From positions 1 to 64,000 of the forward strand of contig JAOUJW010000012.1 of assembly GCA_029882975.1 (NCBI GenBank): a DNA stretch of 64,000 bases, read 5' to 3'. The number at the start of each line of letters is the position of its first letter. Positions within the stretch are counted from its first letter, which is position 1. The notes beneath the pieces were generated by a model. It was not told where the DNA came from. It saw nothing but the letters and a program-made list of their open reading frames with translations, and did not search any database. Shown here one piece after another: positions 19,879 through 29,570 of this stretch. The translations under genes and the position numbers were made by a program. This DNA comes from Gammaproteobacteria bacterium (GTDB lineage: Bacteria; Pseudomonadota; Gammaproteobacteria; SZUA-152).

Positions 19879-21810
19879 GTGTGTGGGTTAGCCGGTATAT
19901 ACAGTAGCAATAAGCAAGCCCCGTTTATGGGGGACCTGAAAAATATGGTGCGACAACTTAGCCATAGAGGTCCGGACGGTACAGGATTCATAGAGTTTCC
20001 TAAAATTGGTTTGGCCCATGCGCGTCTGAGCATTATTGATTTAGAGGGAGGGTCGCAACCTATTCATAATGAAGATAAGTCAATATGGGTAGTGTTTAAC
20101 GGGGAAATTTTCAATTTTCCTGAATTACGACAGCAATTGATACAACAGGGACACTTGTTCTATACGCATACAGACACAGAGGTAATCGTTCATCTTTACG
20201 AACAGTATGGAGAAACCTTTGTTGAACATCTCAACGGTCAGTTTGCCATCGCGCTATGGGACAATAATAGTGAGACATTATTTTTAACGAGGGATCGGGT
20301 AGGTATAGTGCCTTTGTTCTATCAGAGCATAGATAATCGGCTCCTTTTCGCTTCAGAGGTTAAATCTTTGTTAGCGACCGCTTCCAGTTCGCCAAGTCTA
20401 AATACAAAGGCGCTCGATCAATTAATGACATTTTGGGCGCCGGTGAGTCCAAATACGATATTCTCCGAGATTCAGGAAGTCTCTCCAGGTGAGATGTTGC
20501 GTGTAAAAAATGGTGATATTAAACACATTCAATATTGGGATTGGAGTTTCAGTGAAACGCAGTACCGGGGCGGTGATGAAGATAGCTTGGCCGGAGAGCT
20601 GCACGACCTTTTGATTGACGCGACTAAAATTCGATTACGTTCCGATGTGCCGGTCGGGGCATATTTATCAGGGGGTTTAGACTCATCGGTCATTGTCGCC
20701 ATACTGAAACACTACGGTGGCGTACCATTGAGAACATTTTCTATCGGGTTCGACTCTGAAGAGTTTGACGAAGGCTCGTATCAAAAAGCATTAATTGCAC
20801 ATTTAGGGACCGATCACAGTGCAATTAATTGTAGTAACTCTGATATTGCCGATTCGTTTGTAGATACAATTTGGCATACCGAATCTCCCATATTACGGAC
20901 TGCGCCGGTGCCTATGAGAAGGCTGTCCGGTCTGGTGAAACAGGAGAATTACAAAGTAGTGCTCACCGGAGAGGGTTCCGATGAGGTATTGGGCGGTTAT
21001 GACATTTTTAAAGAAGGTAAGATCAGACAATTTTGGGCAAAGAATCCAGATTCCAGTTTCAGGGCCGGGTTATTAAAGAAACTGTATCCTTATTTGGATA
21101 TTTCGCAAGGCAGAGGACAAGCATATTTGAAGCAGTTTTTTGGTGCGGATCTTGATAAGCCCGATCTTGCATATTTTGCGCACATACCGCGATGGAACAC
21201 CACTGCAAAAATTAAAGAATTTTTTTCCGATGATGTTAAACAGAATCTAAATAGTAATGCGCTGGAGGATTTATGCGCCACACTACCTGGAGCAATTCAT
21301 CGGTGGCATCCGTTTAATCGAAGTCAGTATATAGAGGCTAAATCTCTAATGGCAGGCTACCTCTTATGTTCGCAAGGGGATAGGATGTTATTATCCAATT
21401 CAGTGGAAGGACGGTTTCCATTTTTAGATCATAGGGTAATTGAATTTGCCAATACCTTGCATCCTAAATACAAAATGAAAGCGTTAAACGAAAAATTCTT
21501 ATTGAAAAAAGCATTTAGAAAATATCTTCCTCCGAAAATTGTCAGTAGATACAAACAACCATACCGGGCACCTGACATTGCCGCTTTTTTTGGGGGGGAA
21601 GTGCCGGAGTACGTTCACGAGTTATTAGGTGAGAAGAGCATATTGGATGCGGGATATTTCGACTCTAATAAGGTTGGCCGGCTGAAGAAAAAAATAGAAA
21701 AAGGGCGTGCCATAGGTTACAAAGATAACATGGCTTTGGTGGGGATACTATCTACGCAAGTTTGGCATTATCATTTTATTAAAAACTTTAACAAAAATTT
21801 TGGGAATTAA
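19879..21810 (+). CDS. Asparagine synthase-like amidotransferase, exosortase A associated
   Basis: A 643-residue class II glutamine amidotransferase with an asparagine synthase domain (TIGR03108 type). The GTG start puts the nucleophile Cys at position 2 (MCGLAGIYSS), which fixes the start. The N-terminal Ntn domain has LSHRGPDG and FNGEIFNF. The C-terminal domain has the ATP-pyrophosphatase motif YLSGGLDSSVI. It would transfer glutamine-derived ammonia to an adenylated carboxylate. Asparagine itself need not be the product: at exosortase loci this family is thought to modify a sugar or acyl group. It is directly upstream of the acyl carrier protein and ligase genes. Confidence 0.9.
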   Translation: MCGLAGIYSSNKQAPFMGDLKNMVRQLSHRGPDGTGFIEFPKIGLAHARLSIIDLEGGSQPIHNEDKSIWVVFNGEIFNFPELRQQLIQQGHLFYTHTDTEVIVHLYEQYGETFVEHLNGQFAIALWDNNSETLFLTRDRVGIVPLFYQSIDNRLLFASEVKSLLATASSSPSLNTKALDQLMTFWAPVSPNTIFSEIQEVSPGEMLRVKNGDIKHIQYWDWSFSETQYRGGDEDSLAGELHDLLIDATKIRLRSDVPVGAYLSGGLDSSVIVAILKHYGGVPLRTFSIGFDSEEFDEGSYQKALIAHLGTDHSAINCSNSDIADSFVDTIWHTESPILRTAPVPMRRLSGLVKQENYKVVLTGEGSDEVLGGYDIFKEGKIRQFWAKNPDSSFRAGLLKKLYPYLDISQGRGQAYLKQFFGADLDKPDLAYFAHIPRWNTTAKIKEFFSDDVKQNLNSNALEDLCATLPGAIHRWHPFNRSQYIEAKSLMAGYLLCSQGDRMLLSNSVEGRFPFLDHRVIEFANTLHPKYKMKALNEKFLLKKAFRKYLPPKIVSRYKQPYRAPDIAAFFGGEVPEYVHELLGEKSILDAGYFDSNKVGRLKKKIEKGRAIGYKDNMALVGILSTQVWHYHFIKNFNKNFGN

Positions 21811-21821
21811 GGGTATAACAC

Positions 21822-22067
21822 ATGTCTACCGAACAAAAAATTAGAGACTATGTTTTGGATAACTATCTGTTCACCGATGATCAGAACGCTCTAAAGAACG
21901 ATGAGTCCTTTTTAGATAAGGGAATTATAGATTCAACGGGAATTATGGAAGTAATTCTATTTTTGGAAGAAGAGTTTGGAATTGAAGTAGAAGACGAAGA
22001 GATGGTTCCTGAGAATCTCGACTCTGTTAACAATATTGTTAAATATATACAATCCAAACAAAGCTGA
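21822..22067 (+). CDS. Acyl carrier protein
   Basis: An 81-residue acidic four-helix carrier protein. The phosphopantetheine attachment serine is Ser38 in GIIDSTGIMEV, a DST variant of the usual DSL. The stop overlaps the start of the ligase gene by one base (TGATG), so the two are almost certainly co-translated. It is not the housekeeping fatty-acid ACP by context. It probably carries the acyl or aminoacyl group activated by the next gene's product. Confidence 0.88.
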   Translation: MSTEQKIRDYVLDNYLFTDDQNALKNDESFLDKGIIDSTGIMEVILFLEEEFGIEVEDEEMVPENLDSVNNIVKYIQSKQS

Positions 22068-23629
22068 TGGTCGATTCCGATTTGACAATACCGCCCCGGT
22101 TACTGCGAGACGGCCTGCTTTCCTCTGCAAAGCGTACACCGGACAAAGTCGCCCTTGTTATCGAGGGCGTGGAGTATACTTACTCTCAATTGATGCAAGC
22201 TGCACTTAAAATGGCATCACAGCTCGTACAGTCCGGCATTCAAAGAGGCGACAGAGTTGCTATCTATATGGACAATACATGGCCCTGTGTGGTTAGTATA
22301 TACGCAGTGTTAATTGCGGGCGGGGTATTTCTTGTTATAAATCCGCAAACAAAATCTGACAAACTGGAATTTGTACTTAAAGACAGCGATGCAAAGGTTT
22401 TGTGTACGGATAGCCACTTGGCTGGAGTCTTCGCTGATGTGGTGGTAAACAGTCAGGTTACAACAGTAATCTGCTCTGGCGACACAAGCGAATTGACGTT
22501 AAGTTGTTTGTTGGATTTTAATCAGATATTGGCAAGTAATGCACCATTGGAAAAACCTGTTTTCGTTGTCCCAAACGATATGGCTGCGCTGATATATACC
22601 TCTGGTAGCACGGGAGTACCCAAAGGGGTGATGCATACCCATCAATCTATGGTGTTTGCTGCATGGAGTTTAATAGAATACTTGCGCTTATCGCGGGAAG
22701 ATAAAATATTGCTTGTGCTTCCTGTTGCCTTCGATTATGGATTGTACCAGCTATTCATGGCATTGAAATTGGGTGGTACATTGGTAATAGAGCGTTCATT
22801 TACATTTCCAGTACAAGTGTATAAACGGATTGAAGAGCAAAAAGTAACGGTGTTTCCCGGTGTGCCTACAATTTTTGCCATGATGGTATCGGCTCATAAG
22901 AAAAAACCTTTGTGTTTTCCTACCGTCACTAGAATCACTAACACGGCTGCTGCTTTACCGGAAGAGTTTGTGTCGTATCTTCAGGAAATATTTCCGAACG
23001 CTTTAATTTATAAAATGTACGGCTTGACTGAATGTAAACGTGTCAGTTATCTGGAGCCGGAATTGGTTAACGCAAAGTCCAACTCGGTTGGTAAAGCTAT
23101 ACCGGGAACTGAAGTTTATCTACTGTCAGAAAAAACCGGTCAAGCTGTATCCGCTGGTGAAACAGGGGTTCTGTACGTTAGGGGTCCTCATATCATGCTC
23201 GGGTACTGGAAACAGGACGAGCTAAGCAGGAAAATGCTTAAACCGGGGAGATATCCCGGTGAAAGAGTGTTATGTACACACGATTTATTTCGGATAGATT
23301 CGGAAAACTATTTGTATTTTGTCGGACGCAACGACGATATTATAAAAACTCGAGGAGAGAAAGTAAGTCCCGTTGAGGTAGAAAATGCTTTGTACGAAAT
23401 AAAAGGCATAAAAGAAGCAGCGGTCATTGGTGCTCCGGATGAGTTGTTGGGTGAATCTGTTAAAGCATTTGTGACGTTGGAGGCAGATTCGGATTTGACA
23501 GATAAAAAGATTAAGAAAATATGTTTGTCGAAACTGGAAAATTTCATGGTACCTAAAGATATAATTGTCGTGCCGGATTCTTTACCAAAAACAGCAAACG
23601 GTAAGATAGATAAAAAGGCGCTTTCTTGA
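22067..23629 (+). CDS. AMP-forming acyl-CoA/acyl-ACP ligase, exosortase A associated
   Basis: A 520-residue ANL-superfamily adenylating enzyme, TIGR03098-like. The P-loop-like motif IYTSGSTGVPKGVMHTH lies at about residues 172-190, YKMYGLTECKRVS at about residue 320, and the C-terminal subdomain hinge VGRNDDIIKTRGEKVSP and catalytic Lys in KTANGKIDKKAL are intact. It would activate a carboxylate as acyl-AMP and load it on the ACP encoded immediately upstream. The one-base overlap with the ACP gene supports pairing. The acid substrate is unknown. Confidence 0.92.
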   Translation: MVDSDLTIPPRLLRDGLLSSAKRTPDKVALVIEGVEYTYSQLMQAALKMASQLVQSGIQRGDRVAIYMDNTWPCVVSIYAVLIAGGVFLVINPQTKSDKLEFVLKDSDAKVLCTDSHLAGVFADVVVNSQVTTVICSGDTSELTLSCLLDFNQILASNAPLEKPVFVVPNDMAALIYTSGSTGVPKGVMHTHQSMVFAAWSLIEYLRLSREDKILLVLPVAFDYGLYQLFMALKLGGTLVIERSFTFPVQVYKRIEEQKVTVFPGVPTIFAMMVSAHKKKPLCFPTVTRITNTAAALPEEFVSYLQEIFPNALIYKMYGLTECKRVSYLEPELVNAKSNSVGKAIPGTEVYLLSEKTGQAVSAGETGVLYVRGPHIMLGYWKQDELSRKMLKPGRYPGERVLCTHDLFRIDSENYLYFVGRNDDIIKTRGEKVSPVEVENALYEIKGIKEAAVIGAPDELLGESVKAFVTLEADSDLTDKKIKKICLSKLENFMVPKDIIVVPDSLPKTANGKIDKKALS

Positions 23630-23638
23630 GGAGGTGGT

Positions 23639-24535
23639 ATGGAACAGAGTGAATTCTATCGAAAATGCCATTCAAGAATCAGCGGAGAACTAGCATTCCT
23701 TCCGGATAAGCCGGAAGAGAACGTGGATAATACGCTTCGAGCGTTGTGGTTTGCGGCTGCCGGTGACCCAAAGTCTGCACAAGCTGCGGAGGATGGCGAG
23801 TTGCCCGTGTTAGATGCGGAGAATATGTCAAAATTAGAGGAATACCTGAACAGGCGTCTGTCCGGGGTTCCGTTGGCTCATATTACCGGGCGACAACAAT
23901 TTATGGGTGTAGAGTTGATCGCCGGCCCAGGCGCATTGGTACCCAGAAAAGAAACTGAAATATTGGGTCAGTCAGCAGTTTCTATCATCAAGGATAGGGC
24001 CGGAAGACAGGAAACAGTGCAAGTTATGGACGTGTGTACCGGTGCGGGAAACCTCCCTGTCGCCTATGCTTTGTCCGGGGATAACGTTAAGGCATATGCT
24101 GCGGATTTGGCAAGTGAAGCTGTAAGTCTGGCCCGGGAGAACGTTAAATTTCATAATTTGGAGGATAGAGTGGAGGTCAGGGAAGGGGATTTACTGGCTC
24201 CGTTTGATTCCCCGGAATTTTACAATAGCATGGACTTGCTAAGCTGTAATCCTCCGTATATATCCAGTGGCAAAGTAGATACGATGGACAAGGAAATATC
24301 GGCGCATGAACCGCGACTCGCTTTTGATGGCGGACCTTTTGGTATTAAAATTTTGAACCGGCTGATTAAGGAGGCACCAAAATACCTAAAGGAAGGTGGT
24401 TTTCTGGTATTTGAAGTTGGCGAGGGACAAGGGGATTCTATATCTCAGCGTTTGAAAAAGACCGGCTTTTATTCCACGGTGGAGTGTCTTTATGACTCTG
24501 ATGGAAACATTAGATCATTAATGGCTCAGAAATAG
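23639..24535 (+). CDS. PrmC/HemK-like N5-glutamine methyltransferase family protein
   Basis: A 298-residue class I SAM methyltransferase. SAM motif I is VMDVCTGAGNLPVAYA, and the catalytic NPPY tetrapeptide lies at residues 204-207, the signature of amide- or amine-nitrogen methyltransferases such as PrmC. An LVPRKETE segment, like the RPETE of PrmC, is also present. The ribosome site is very strong (GAGGAGGT just before ATG). Embedded between the ligase and a NadE-like synthetase, it is more likely a pathway enzyme methylating an amide or amine in the polymer decoration than the housekeeping release-factor enzyme. Confidence 0.82.
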   Translation: MEQSEFYRKCHSRISGELAFLPDKPEENVDNTLRALWFAAAGDPKSAQAAEDGELPVLDAENMSKLEEYLNRRLSGVPLAHITGRQQFMGVELIAGPGALVPRKETEILGQSAVSIIKDRAGRQETVQVMDVCTGAGNLPVAYALSGDNVKAYAADLASEAVSLARENVKFHNLEDRVEVREGDLLAPFDSPEFYNSMDLLSCNPPYISSGKVDTMDKEISAHEPRLAFDGGPFGIKILNRLIKEAPKYLKEGGFLVFEVGEGQGDSISQRLKKTGFYSTVECLYDSDGNIRSLMAQK

Positions 24536-24564
24536 TATTATTCAACAGATTGAGAGAGAAGAAA

Positions 24565-25548
24565 ATGCCAAATACACCATTATCCCAACAGGTGTTGAAT
24601 ATCAACGAAGCAGAAGAAGTTGCTGTCATTACAAACTCGATTAGAGATCATTTACGTAAAAATTTAAACCGGCGTGGGTTGGTTGTTGCGATTTCGGGGG
24701 GAGTGGACAGCGCAGTGTGTGCAGCGTTGTGTGTTGAAGCCATAGGAAAAAACAAAGTTTTCGGCTTGTTGTTACCGGAAACTGATTCATCATCCAAAAG
24801 TGTTACTCTGGGTAAGCAATTGGCGGATCAATTAGGGATAGATTACCAAATCCAAGATATCGCCCCGGCGCTCGAATCAATAGGTTGTTACCAGTGGCGT
24901 GACGATGCTATTCGGAAAATTTTCCCCGACTACGGACAAAATTGGAAAAATAAACTTACTATAAGTGGTGGTAGTGAAGGGCAGATGAATCACTTCATGT
25001 TGGTAGTGCAGGACCCAGAAGGCAATATAAAACAAGAAAGGTTGAAATTAAAAGAATATTTACAAATAGTTGCTTCGGTTAATTATAAACAAAGAATTCG
25101 AAAGACGGTAGAGTACTTTCATGCAGACCGTTTGAATTATGCCGTTGTGGGTACTCCTAACAGATTGGAGTACGATCAGGGCTTCTTTGTAAAAAATGGA
25201 GACGGGTCAGCTGACATTAAACCAATCGCACACTTATACAAAACGCAAGTCTATACTTTGGCGAGGTATTTTAATTTGCCAATGGATATTTGTAACGCGG
25301 CACCTACTACCGATACGTATAGTATGGCTCAAGGTCAGGATGAGTTCTATTTTGCGTTGCCCTACAATAAAATGGATTTGGCACTTTGGGCTCACAATAA
25401 CGGGCTTCCCCACCAGGACTTGGCCGAGGCATTGAATATCAGTGTGGATCAAGCGGGTTGGATTTATAGAGATATAGAATCAAAAAGACGTGCAACTAAA
25501 TATTTACATACCAGACCATTGTTAATTCAGGAAGTGAATGAGATTTAG
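24565..25548 (+). CDS. nadE: NadE-like ammonia-dependent NAD+ synthetase / amide ligase
   Basis: A 327-residue N-type ATP pyrophosphatase of the NAD synthetase family. ATG 24565 is chosen because GAGAGAGAAG precedes it; TTG 24550 is in frame. The PP-loop is SGGVDS at residues 44-49, with VVGTPNRLEYDQGFFVKNGDG and IKPIAHLYKTQV also typical of NadE. It lacks an N-terminal glutaminase domain, so it would use free ammonia or ammonia from a partner. Being inside the ACP-ligase-methyltransferase operon suggests it may form an amide in the polymer pathway rather than NAD. This is inference; plain NAD synthesis is the conservative alternative. Confidence 0.8.
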   Translation: MPNTPLSQQVLNINEAEEVAVITNSIRDHLRKNLNRRGLVVAISGGVDSAVCAALCVEAIGKNKVFGLLLPETDSSSKSVTLGKQLADQLGIDYQIQDIAPALESIGCYQWRDDAIRKIFPDYGQNWKNKLTISGGSEGQMNHFMLVVQDPEGNIKQERLKLKEYLQIVASVNYKQRIRKTVEYFHADRLNYAVVGTPNRLEYDQGFFVKNGDGSADIKPIAHLYKTQVYTLARYFNLPMDICNAAPTTDTYSMAQGQDEFYFALPYNKMDLALWAHNNGLPHQDLAEALNISVDQAGWIYRDIESKRRATKYLHTRPLLIQEVNEI

Positions 25549-25596
25549 GCGTATTTAGGGATGTCGTTATATACGCAAATTTATAGTGCAATCTAA

Positions 25597-26154
25597 TTGA
25601 ATATATTTTCCAGAGTACTAAAAAAGATCGCTAGAGTTGTGCGGCACGAGAGTGTCAAGCGGCAGGCACGCAGCTGGTCACAAAAAAACCTGGAGAACAC
25701 CAGAGCAAAAAAGTTGTTAGTCCTTTGCTATGGCAATATTTACCGAAGCCCTTTGGTTTCGGAGTACTTAAAAATAAAATTGAAAGAAACGGGTCTAGAA
25801 GTGAAATCTGCAGGGTTTTATCCAGTTGAAGGCAGGTGCTCTCCCGATGAACATGTAAGGATGTGCATGGAGAAAGGAGTGAATTTGTCACATCATCGAT
25901 CAGATGTGCTTTCAAATGAATTGTTATCCTGGTCCGATATTGTGCTGATAATGGATTGCAGAAATTGGGACTTGTTGATGGATATGGATCCGAAATCAAT
26001 GACCAAAGTAGTATGGTTAGGCAGCTTTCTTGAAAATGGCGACATTGAAATCGAAGATCCATATGGCAAGTCAACTGAGATAGCAGAACAAATTGTGGAC
26101 AGGCTTCTGTCAGCATCGGATGGTTTTGTAAAGAAAATTAATACGGGTTGCTGA
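25597..26154 (+). CDS. Low-molecular-weight protein tyrosine phosphatase family protein
   Basis: A 185-residue protein starting from TTG with a basic ~35-residue N-terminal extension. The CX5R active site is Cys44 to Arg50 in VLCYGNIYRSP, and the general-acid Asp is in IEDPYGKS. The second loop cysteine of classical family members (CxGNxCRS) is a tyrosine here. It probably dephosphorylates the BY-kinase of the EPS system (Wzb-like role), but it is encoded some 8 kb from the kinase. The start is uncertain since the only upstream choices are TTG/GTG. Confidence 0.82.
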   Translation: MNIFSRVLKKIARVVRHESVKRQARSWSQKNLENTRAKKLLVLCYGNIYRSPLVSEYLKIKLKETGLEVKSAGFYPVEGRCSPDEHVRMCMEKGVNLSHHRSDVLSNELLSWSDIVLIMDCRNWDLLMDMDPKSMTKVVWLGSFLENGDIEIEDPYGKSTEIAEQIVDRLLSASDGFVKKINTGC

Positions 26155-26190
26155 TTGATTTTTATAACGAATTCGTAAAAGAAGAGTACT

Positions 26191-26601
26191 ATGTTAGATG
26201 CAATCCTAAAGAATAAAACAAATAATACGCTTATCCAGTTAATCAGATACACTTTTGTCGGGGGATTCGCGTTTACTGTCGATTTTGGAACACTGTATGT
26301 GTTAACAGAGTTTTTTAATGTGTATTATCTGGTATCTGCGGCGATAGCATTCACCATTGGGTTGTTAATCAACTATACGCTTAGTGTTATTTGGGTATTT
26401 GATAAACGCGCTGTTCAGAATAAGTGGTTAGAGTTTGCTATATTTGCAGCCATCGGAATGGTCGGACTGGCATTGAATGAACTGTTTATGTGGTTTTTCA
26501 CTGAAGTGGTCGGGCTCTACTATATGTTGTCCAAGATGATTTCCACCGGGTTCGTATACCTGTGGAATTTTATTGTTAGAAAAATCACATTATTTCGCTA
26601 G
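26191..26601 (+). CDS. GtrA-family membrane protein
   Basis: A 136-residue protein with four predicted membrane helices, including [19 protein letters not shown] and [21 protein letters not shown], which are characteristic of GtrA (NYxLSxxWVF). GtrA proteins are thought to flip polyprenyl-phosphate-linked sugars for periplasmic glycosyltransferases. It is followed at once by an FAD oxidoreductase and by a GT39/ArnT-like membrane glycosyltransferase, an arrangement that fits a polyprenyl-phosphosugar donor pathway. Confidence 0.87.
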   Translation: MLDAILKNKTNNTLIQLIRYTFVGGFAFTVDFGTLYVLTEFFNVYYLVSAAIAFTIGLLINYTLSVIWVFDKRAVQNKWLEFAIFAAIGMVGLALNELFMWFFTEVVGLYYMLSKMISTGFVYLWNFIVRKITLFR

Positions 26602-26609
26602 GAGTTATC

Positions 26610-28187
26610 ATGAGTAAGAAAGTGGCAGTCATCATTGGTGCTGGGCCGGCAGGACTTACGGCTGCTTATGAATTGTTGGAAAAGTCTGATATAAAACCGG
26701 TAATATTCGAGATGACGTCGGACATTGGAGGAATTTCCAAAACAGTAAATTATAAAGGTAACCGCATTGATATTGGCGGTCATCGTTTTTTTTCGAAGTC
26801 GGATCGCGTGATGGACTGGTGGCGTAATATTATGCCTCTACAAGGTGCACCATCTAAGGACGACATAATTCTGAAGCGGGAAGTTACTTTATCGGATGCG
26901 CCGGATGCCCCGGATCCCGAAAAGACCAGCGTGGTTATGCTGATACGGCGGCGGCTGTCCAGGATATTTTTTCTCAGATCCTTTTTCGATTATCCTATTT
27001 CGCTGAAATGGAATACGTTTAAAAACCTGGGAATCGTTAGAATTATCCGAATTGGGCTCAGTTACGTTAAAGTTTCAATTTTTCCAATTAAAGAAGAAAA
27101 ATCGCTGGAAGAATTTCTAATTAACCGATTTGGCAGAGAGTTATACCTAACATTTTTCAAAGATTATACGGAAAAAGTGTGGGGTGTTCCATGTAACCAG
27201 ATTAAACCGGACTGGGGTGCACAGCGGATCAAAGGATTGTCGATAACGAAATCCGTTTTACATGCGATCAAAACCCTATTCAAAAAAGATACGAGTGTCG
27301 GACAGAAAAACACCGAAACATCCTTAATTGAACAATTCATGTACCCCAAATTAGGCCCCGGACAAATGTGGGAGGAAGTTGCGAGAATAGTTACGGAAAA
27401 AGGGGCAGAATTGCATTTTAACAAAAAGGCAGTAGGTATAAACCTGGGAACCGGTCGAGTGGCTTCTGTGGCATTTGAAGACATTGGAACAGGTGAAGTC
27501 ACGACTATAGAAGCGGACTATGTATTTTCCACCATGGCCGTGAAAGATTTGGTGGAGGCTATGAGCCCTGGTGTTCCGGAAAATGTACTAAGAATCGCAT
27601 CGGGTTTAACTTATAGGGATTTTATCACCGTAGGTGTTTTGCTAAATAAGCTGAAAATTGACAATGAAACCAATATTCCCACAGTGAATTCTATAGTTCC
27701 TGATAACTGGATATATATCCAGGAACGGGACGTAAAGCTGGGACGGCTTCAAATATTTAACAACTGGAGCCCTTATATGGTTAAGGATCCAGACACGGTA
27801 TGGTTGGGTATGGAGTATTTCTGTTATGAAGGTGACGAATTATGGAGTATGTCTGACAAAGATATGTCGGAGTTTGCCGTTAAGGAACTGGAAAAAATAG
27901 ATATCATAGACTCGACTGATGTATTGGACACAACAGTTATAAAAATGCCAAAAACTTACCCGGCATATTTTGGAACCTACAACGAGTTTGATGTGGTCAA
28001 GGATTTTGTCGACGGTCTGGAAAACCTGTTTCTGGTCGGGCGAAACGGAATGCATAAATACAACAACGCAGACCATTCTATGTTGACGGCAATGGTGGCA
28101 GTGGAAAATATTGTCGCAGATAAGAAGTCCAAAGAGAACATATGGAAGGTCAATGTAGAACAAGAATATCATGAAGAAAAGTCGTGA
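26610..28187 (+). CDS. FAD-dependent oxidoreductase (UDP-galactopyranose mutase-like/amine-oxidase fold)
   Basis: A 525-residue flavoprotein with an N-terminal dinucleotide site [19 protein letters not shown] and a second FAD-contact motif, [20 protein letters not shown]. The C-terminal part has [19 protein letters not shown], as in the protoporphyrinogen-oxidase/UDP-galactopyranose-mutase-like group found in polysaccharide loci. The reaction is not predictable; ring contraction or oxidation of a lipid- or nucleotide-linked sugar are options. It overlaps the next gene by 17 bp, so the two are translationally linked. Confidence 0.82.
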   Translation: MSKKVAVIIGAGPAGLTAAYELLEKSDIKPVIFEMTSDIGGISKTVNYKGNRIDIGGHRFFSKSDRVMDWWRNIMPLQGAPSKDDIILKREVTLSDAPDAPDPEKTSVVMLIRRRLSRIFFLRSFFDYPISLKWNTFKNLGIVRIIRIGLSYVKVSIFPIKEEKSLEEFLINRFGRELYLTFFKDYTEKVWGVPCNQIKPDWGAQRIKGLSITKSVLHAIKTLFKKDTSVGQKNTETSLIEQFMYPKLGPGQMWEEVARIVTEKGAELHFNKKAVGINLGTGRVASVAFEDIGTGEVTTIEADYVFSTMAVKDLVEAMSPGVPENVLRIASGLTYRDFITVGVLLNKLKIDNETNIPTVNSIVPDNWIYIQERDVKLGRLQIFNNWSPYMVKDPDTVWLGMEYFCYEGDELWSMSDKDMSEFAVKELEKIDIIDSTDVLDTTVIKMPKTYPAYFGTYNEFDVVKDFVDGLENLFLVGRNGMHKYNNADHSMLTAMVAVENIVADKKSKENIWKVNVEQEYHEEKS

Positions 28188-29562
28188 GTGGATCCAATCG
28201 ATAATAAGCAATCCATTGTATGGATTGCTTGTTATTTTAGTCATTTTAACTTTGGCTAATTCCTGGTTTCGTGGGTTTGACCACGATGAATTGGAGGCTA
28301 TACATACGGCATGGAAAATGGCTGCCGGTGAAGTAATATATGTAGATTTTTTCCAACATCATAACCCGTTATTCTATTATGTTTTGGAGCCATTCTTATG
28401 GGTTTTTAGCGATGATACATCAGTTTTACGTATCGCACGTTTGTTCATGTTTACCATGTATGCGGCAGTACTGTTTGTTACTTATAAGTTAGCTTTGCTT
28501 GTGCTCAAGGAACGGAGAGATGCTCTACTAAGTGTGGTGGTATTGGCAGGTACTACATATTTCTTCGATAAAGCTATTGAAGTACGTCCGGATGTTCCCC
28601 AGGTCCTCTTCGGTTTGATGTCGATTTATTGGATGTTTCTGTATTTTGATAAAAGAAAACTGATGTATGCTTTATTAAGTGGAGTCAGTTTGGGTATATC
28701 TTTCTTGTTTTTGCAGAAAGCAATTTTCTTGATCCTGATCATTGGCTTGATTCTAGCGAGGCGACTGTTTAATCGATCGATGCCTGTTCAGGAATTTTTT
28801 TATTATTGGTTAGCGTTCGCTGCTACTGTTCTACCTTATGCGCTGTATTTGCTTTTAAATGATCAATTTTCCACCTATATAACCTTTAATTGGTTATTAA
28901 ATATGAAATTTTCTCATACATTCTCCCCGGTTAGTGGTGTACTTGCTATCTACCAAAAAAACACATTGGTTTGGTTGTTTTTTATAGTGGGTGTCGCTTG
29001 TATGGAGAAAGGAGTGATGCGGGAAATATTGTTTTTGGTGTTAGCCTTGATGGGATCCTTACTCATGGTGAAAGCACCCTATCCGCAATATTACATGATG
29101 TTTCTTCCCTTGGTTGCGGTAGTTGCAGCGCTAGGGGCCAGGCGAATGTTTCAATACCCGGTACATTATGGAATCGCTGCAGTCGTGGCCAGCGCGCTAC
29201 CAATTTTTGTTTTGGCTACACAAGTCGTATTAAAGAATAACAGCAAGGAGTTGGCAAAAATAGAGTATGTTAGGTCAAACACCAAGCCGGACGATTTCAT
29301 CTATGATGGAGAAATCTACTTTAATCTTTTTCGCAGAGATATAGATTATTTCTGGTTCAGCGTGAGGCCTGGCGTGGGTGGGTTGGCGACTTATCAGTCT
29401 ATAACGCCGTATTCGTATGATGTATACGAATCTATAAGGAAGTACAAACCGGCATTAATCTCGTTAAATTATTTAGATAAAGATATGCCAATAATTAAGA
29501 ACAACTACTTTCAATCAGATAAGTATCCGGACCTATGGTTACGGAAGAGCTCGGACAGCTAG
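28171..29562 (+). CDS. Membrane glycosyltransferase, GT39/ArnT-like
   Basis: A 463-residue polytopic protein with about ten membrane helices. The first periplasmic loop has the acidic catalytic motif [14 protein letters not shown] followed by [13 protein letters not shown], the pattern of polyprenyl-phosphosugar-dependent GT-C enzymes. It is expected to transfer a sugar from a polyprenyl phosphate donor on the periplasmic face. The preceding GtrA-like gene would supply the flipped donor. The start overlaps the upstream oxidoreductase gene. Confidence 0.85.
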   Translation: MKKSREWIQSIISNPLYGLLVILVILTLANSWFRGFDHDELEAIHTAWKMAAGEVIYVDFFQHHNPLFYYVLEPFLWVFSDDTSVLRIARLFMFTMYAAVLFVTYKLALLVLKERRDALLSVVVLAGTTYFFDKAIEVRPDVPQVLFGLMSIYWMFLYFDKRKLMYALLSGVSLGISFLFLQKAIFLILIIGLILARRLFNRSMPVQEFFYYWLAFAATVLPYALYLLLNDQFSTYITFNWLLNMKFSHTFSPVSGVLAIYQKNTLVWLFFIVGVACMEKGVMREILFLVLALMGSLLMVKAPYPQYYMMFLPLVAVVAALGARRMFQYPVHYGIAAVVASALPIFVLATQVVLKNNSKELAKIEYVRSNTKPDDFIYDGEIYFNLFRRDIDYFWFSVRPGVGGLATYQSITPYSYDVYESIRKYKPALISLNYLDKDMPIIKNNYFQSDKYPDLWLRKSSDS

Positions 29563-29570
29563 GAGATTAG

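Noticed and set aside
24565-25548. Calling this simply the housekeeping NAD synthetase
   Set aside because: The fold is clear, but position inside the ACP/ligase/methyltransferase operon makes a pathway-specific amide synthetase at least as likely; both options are kept.
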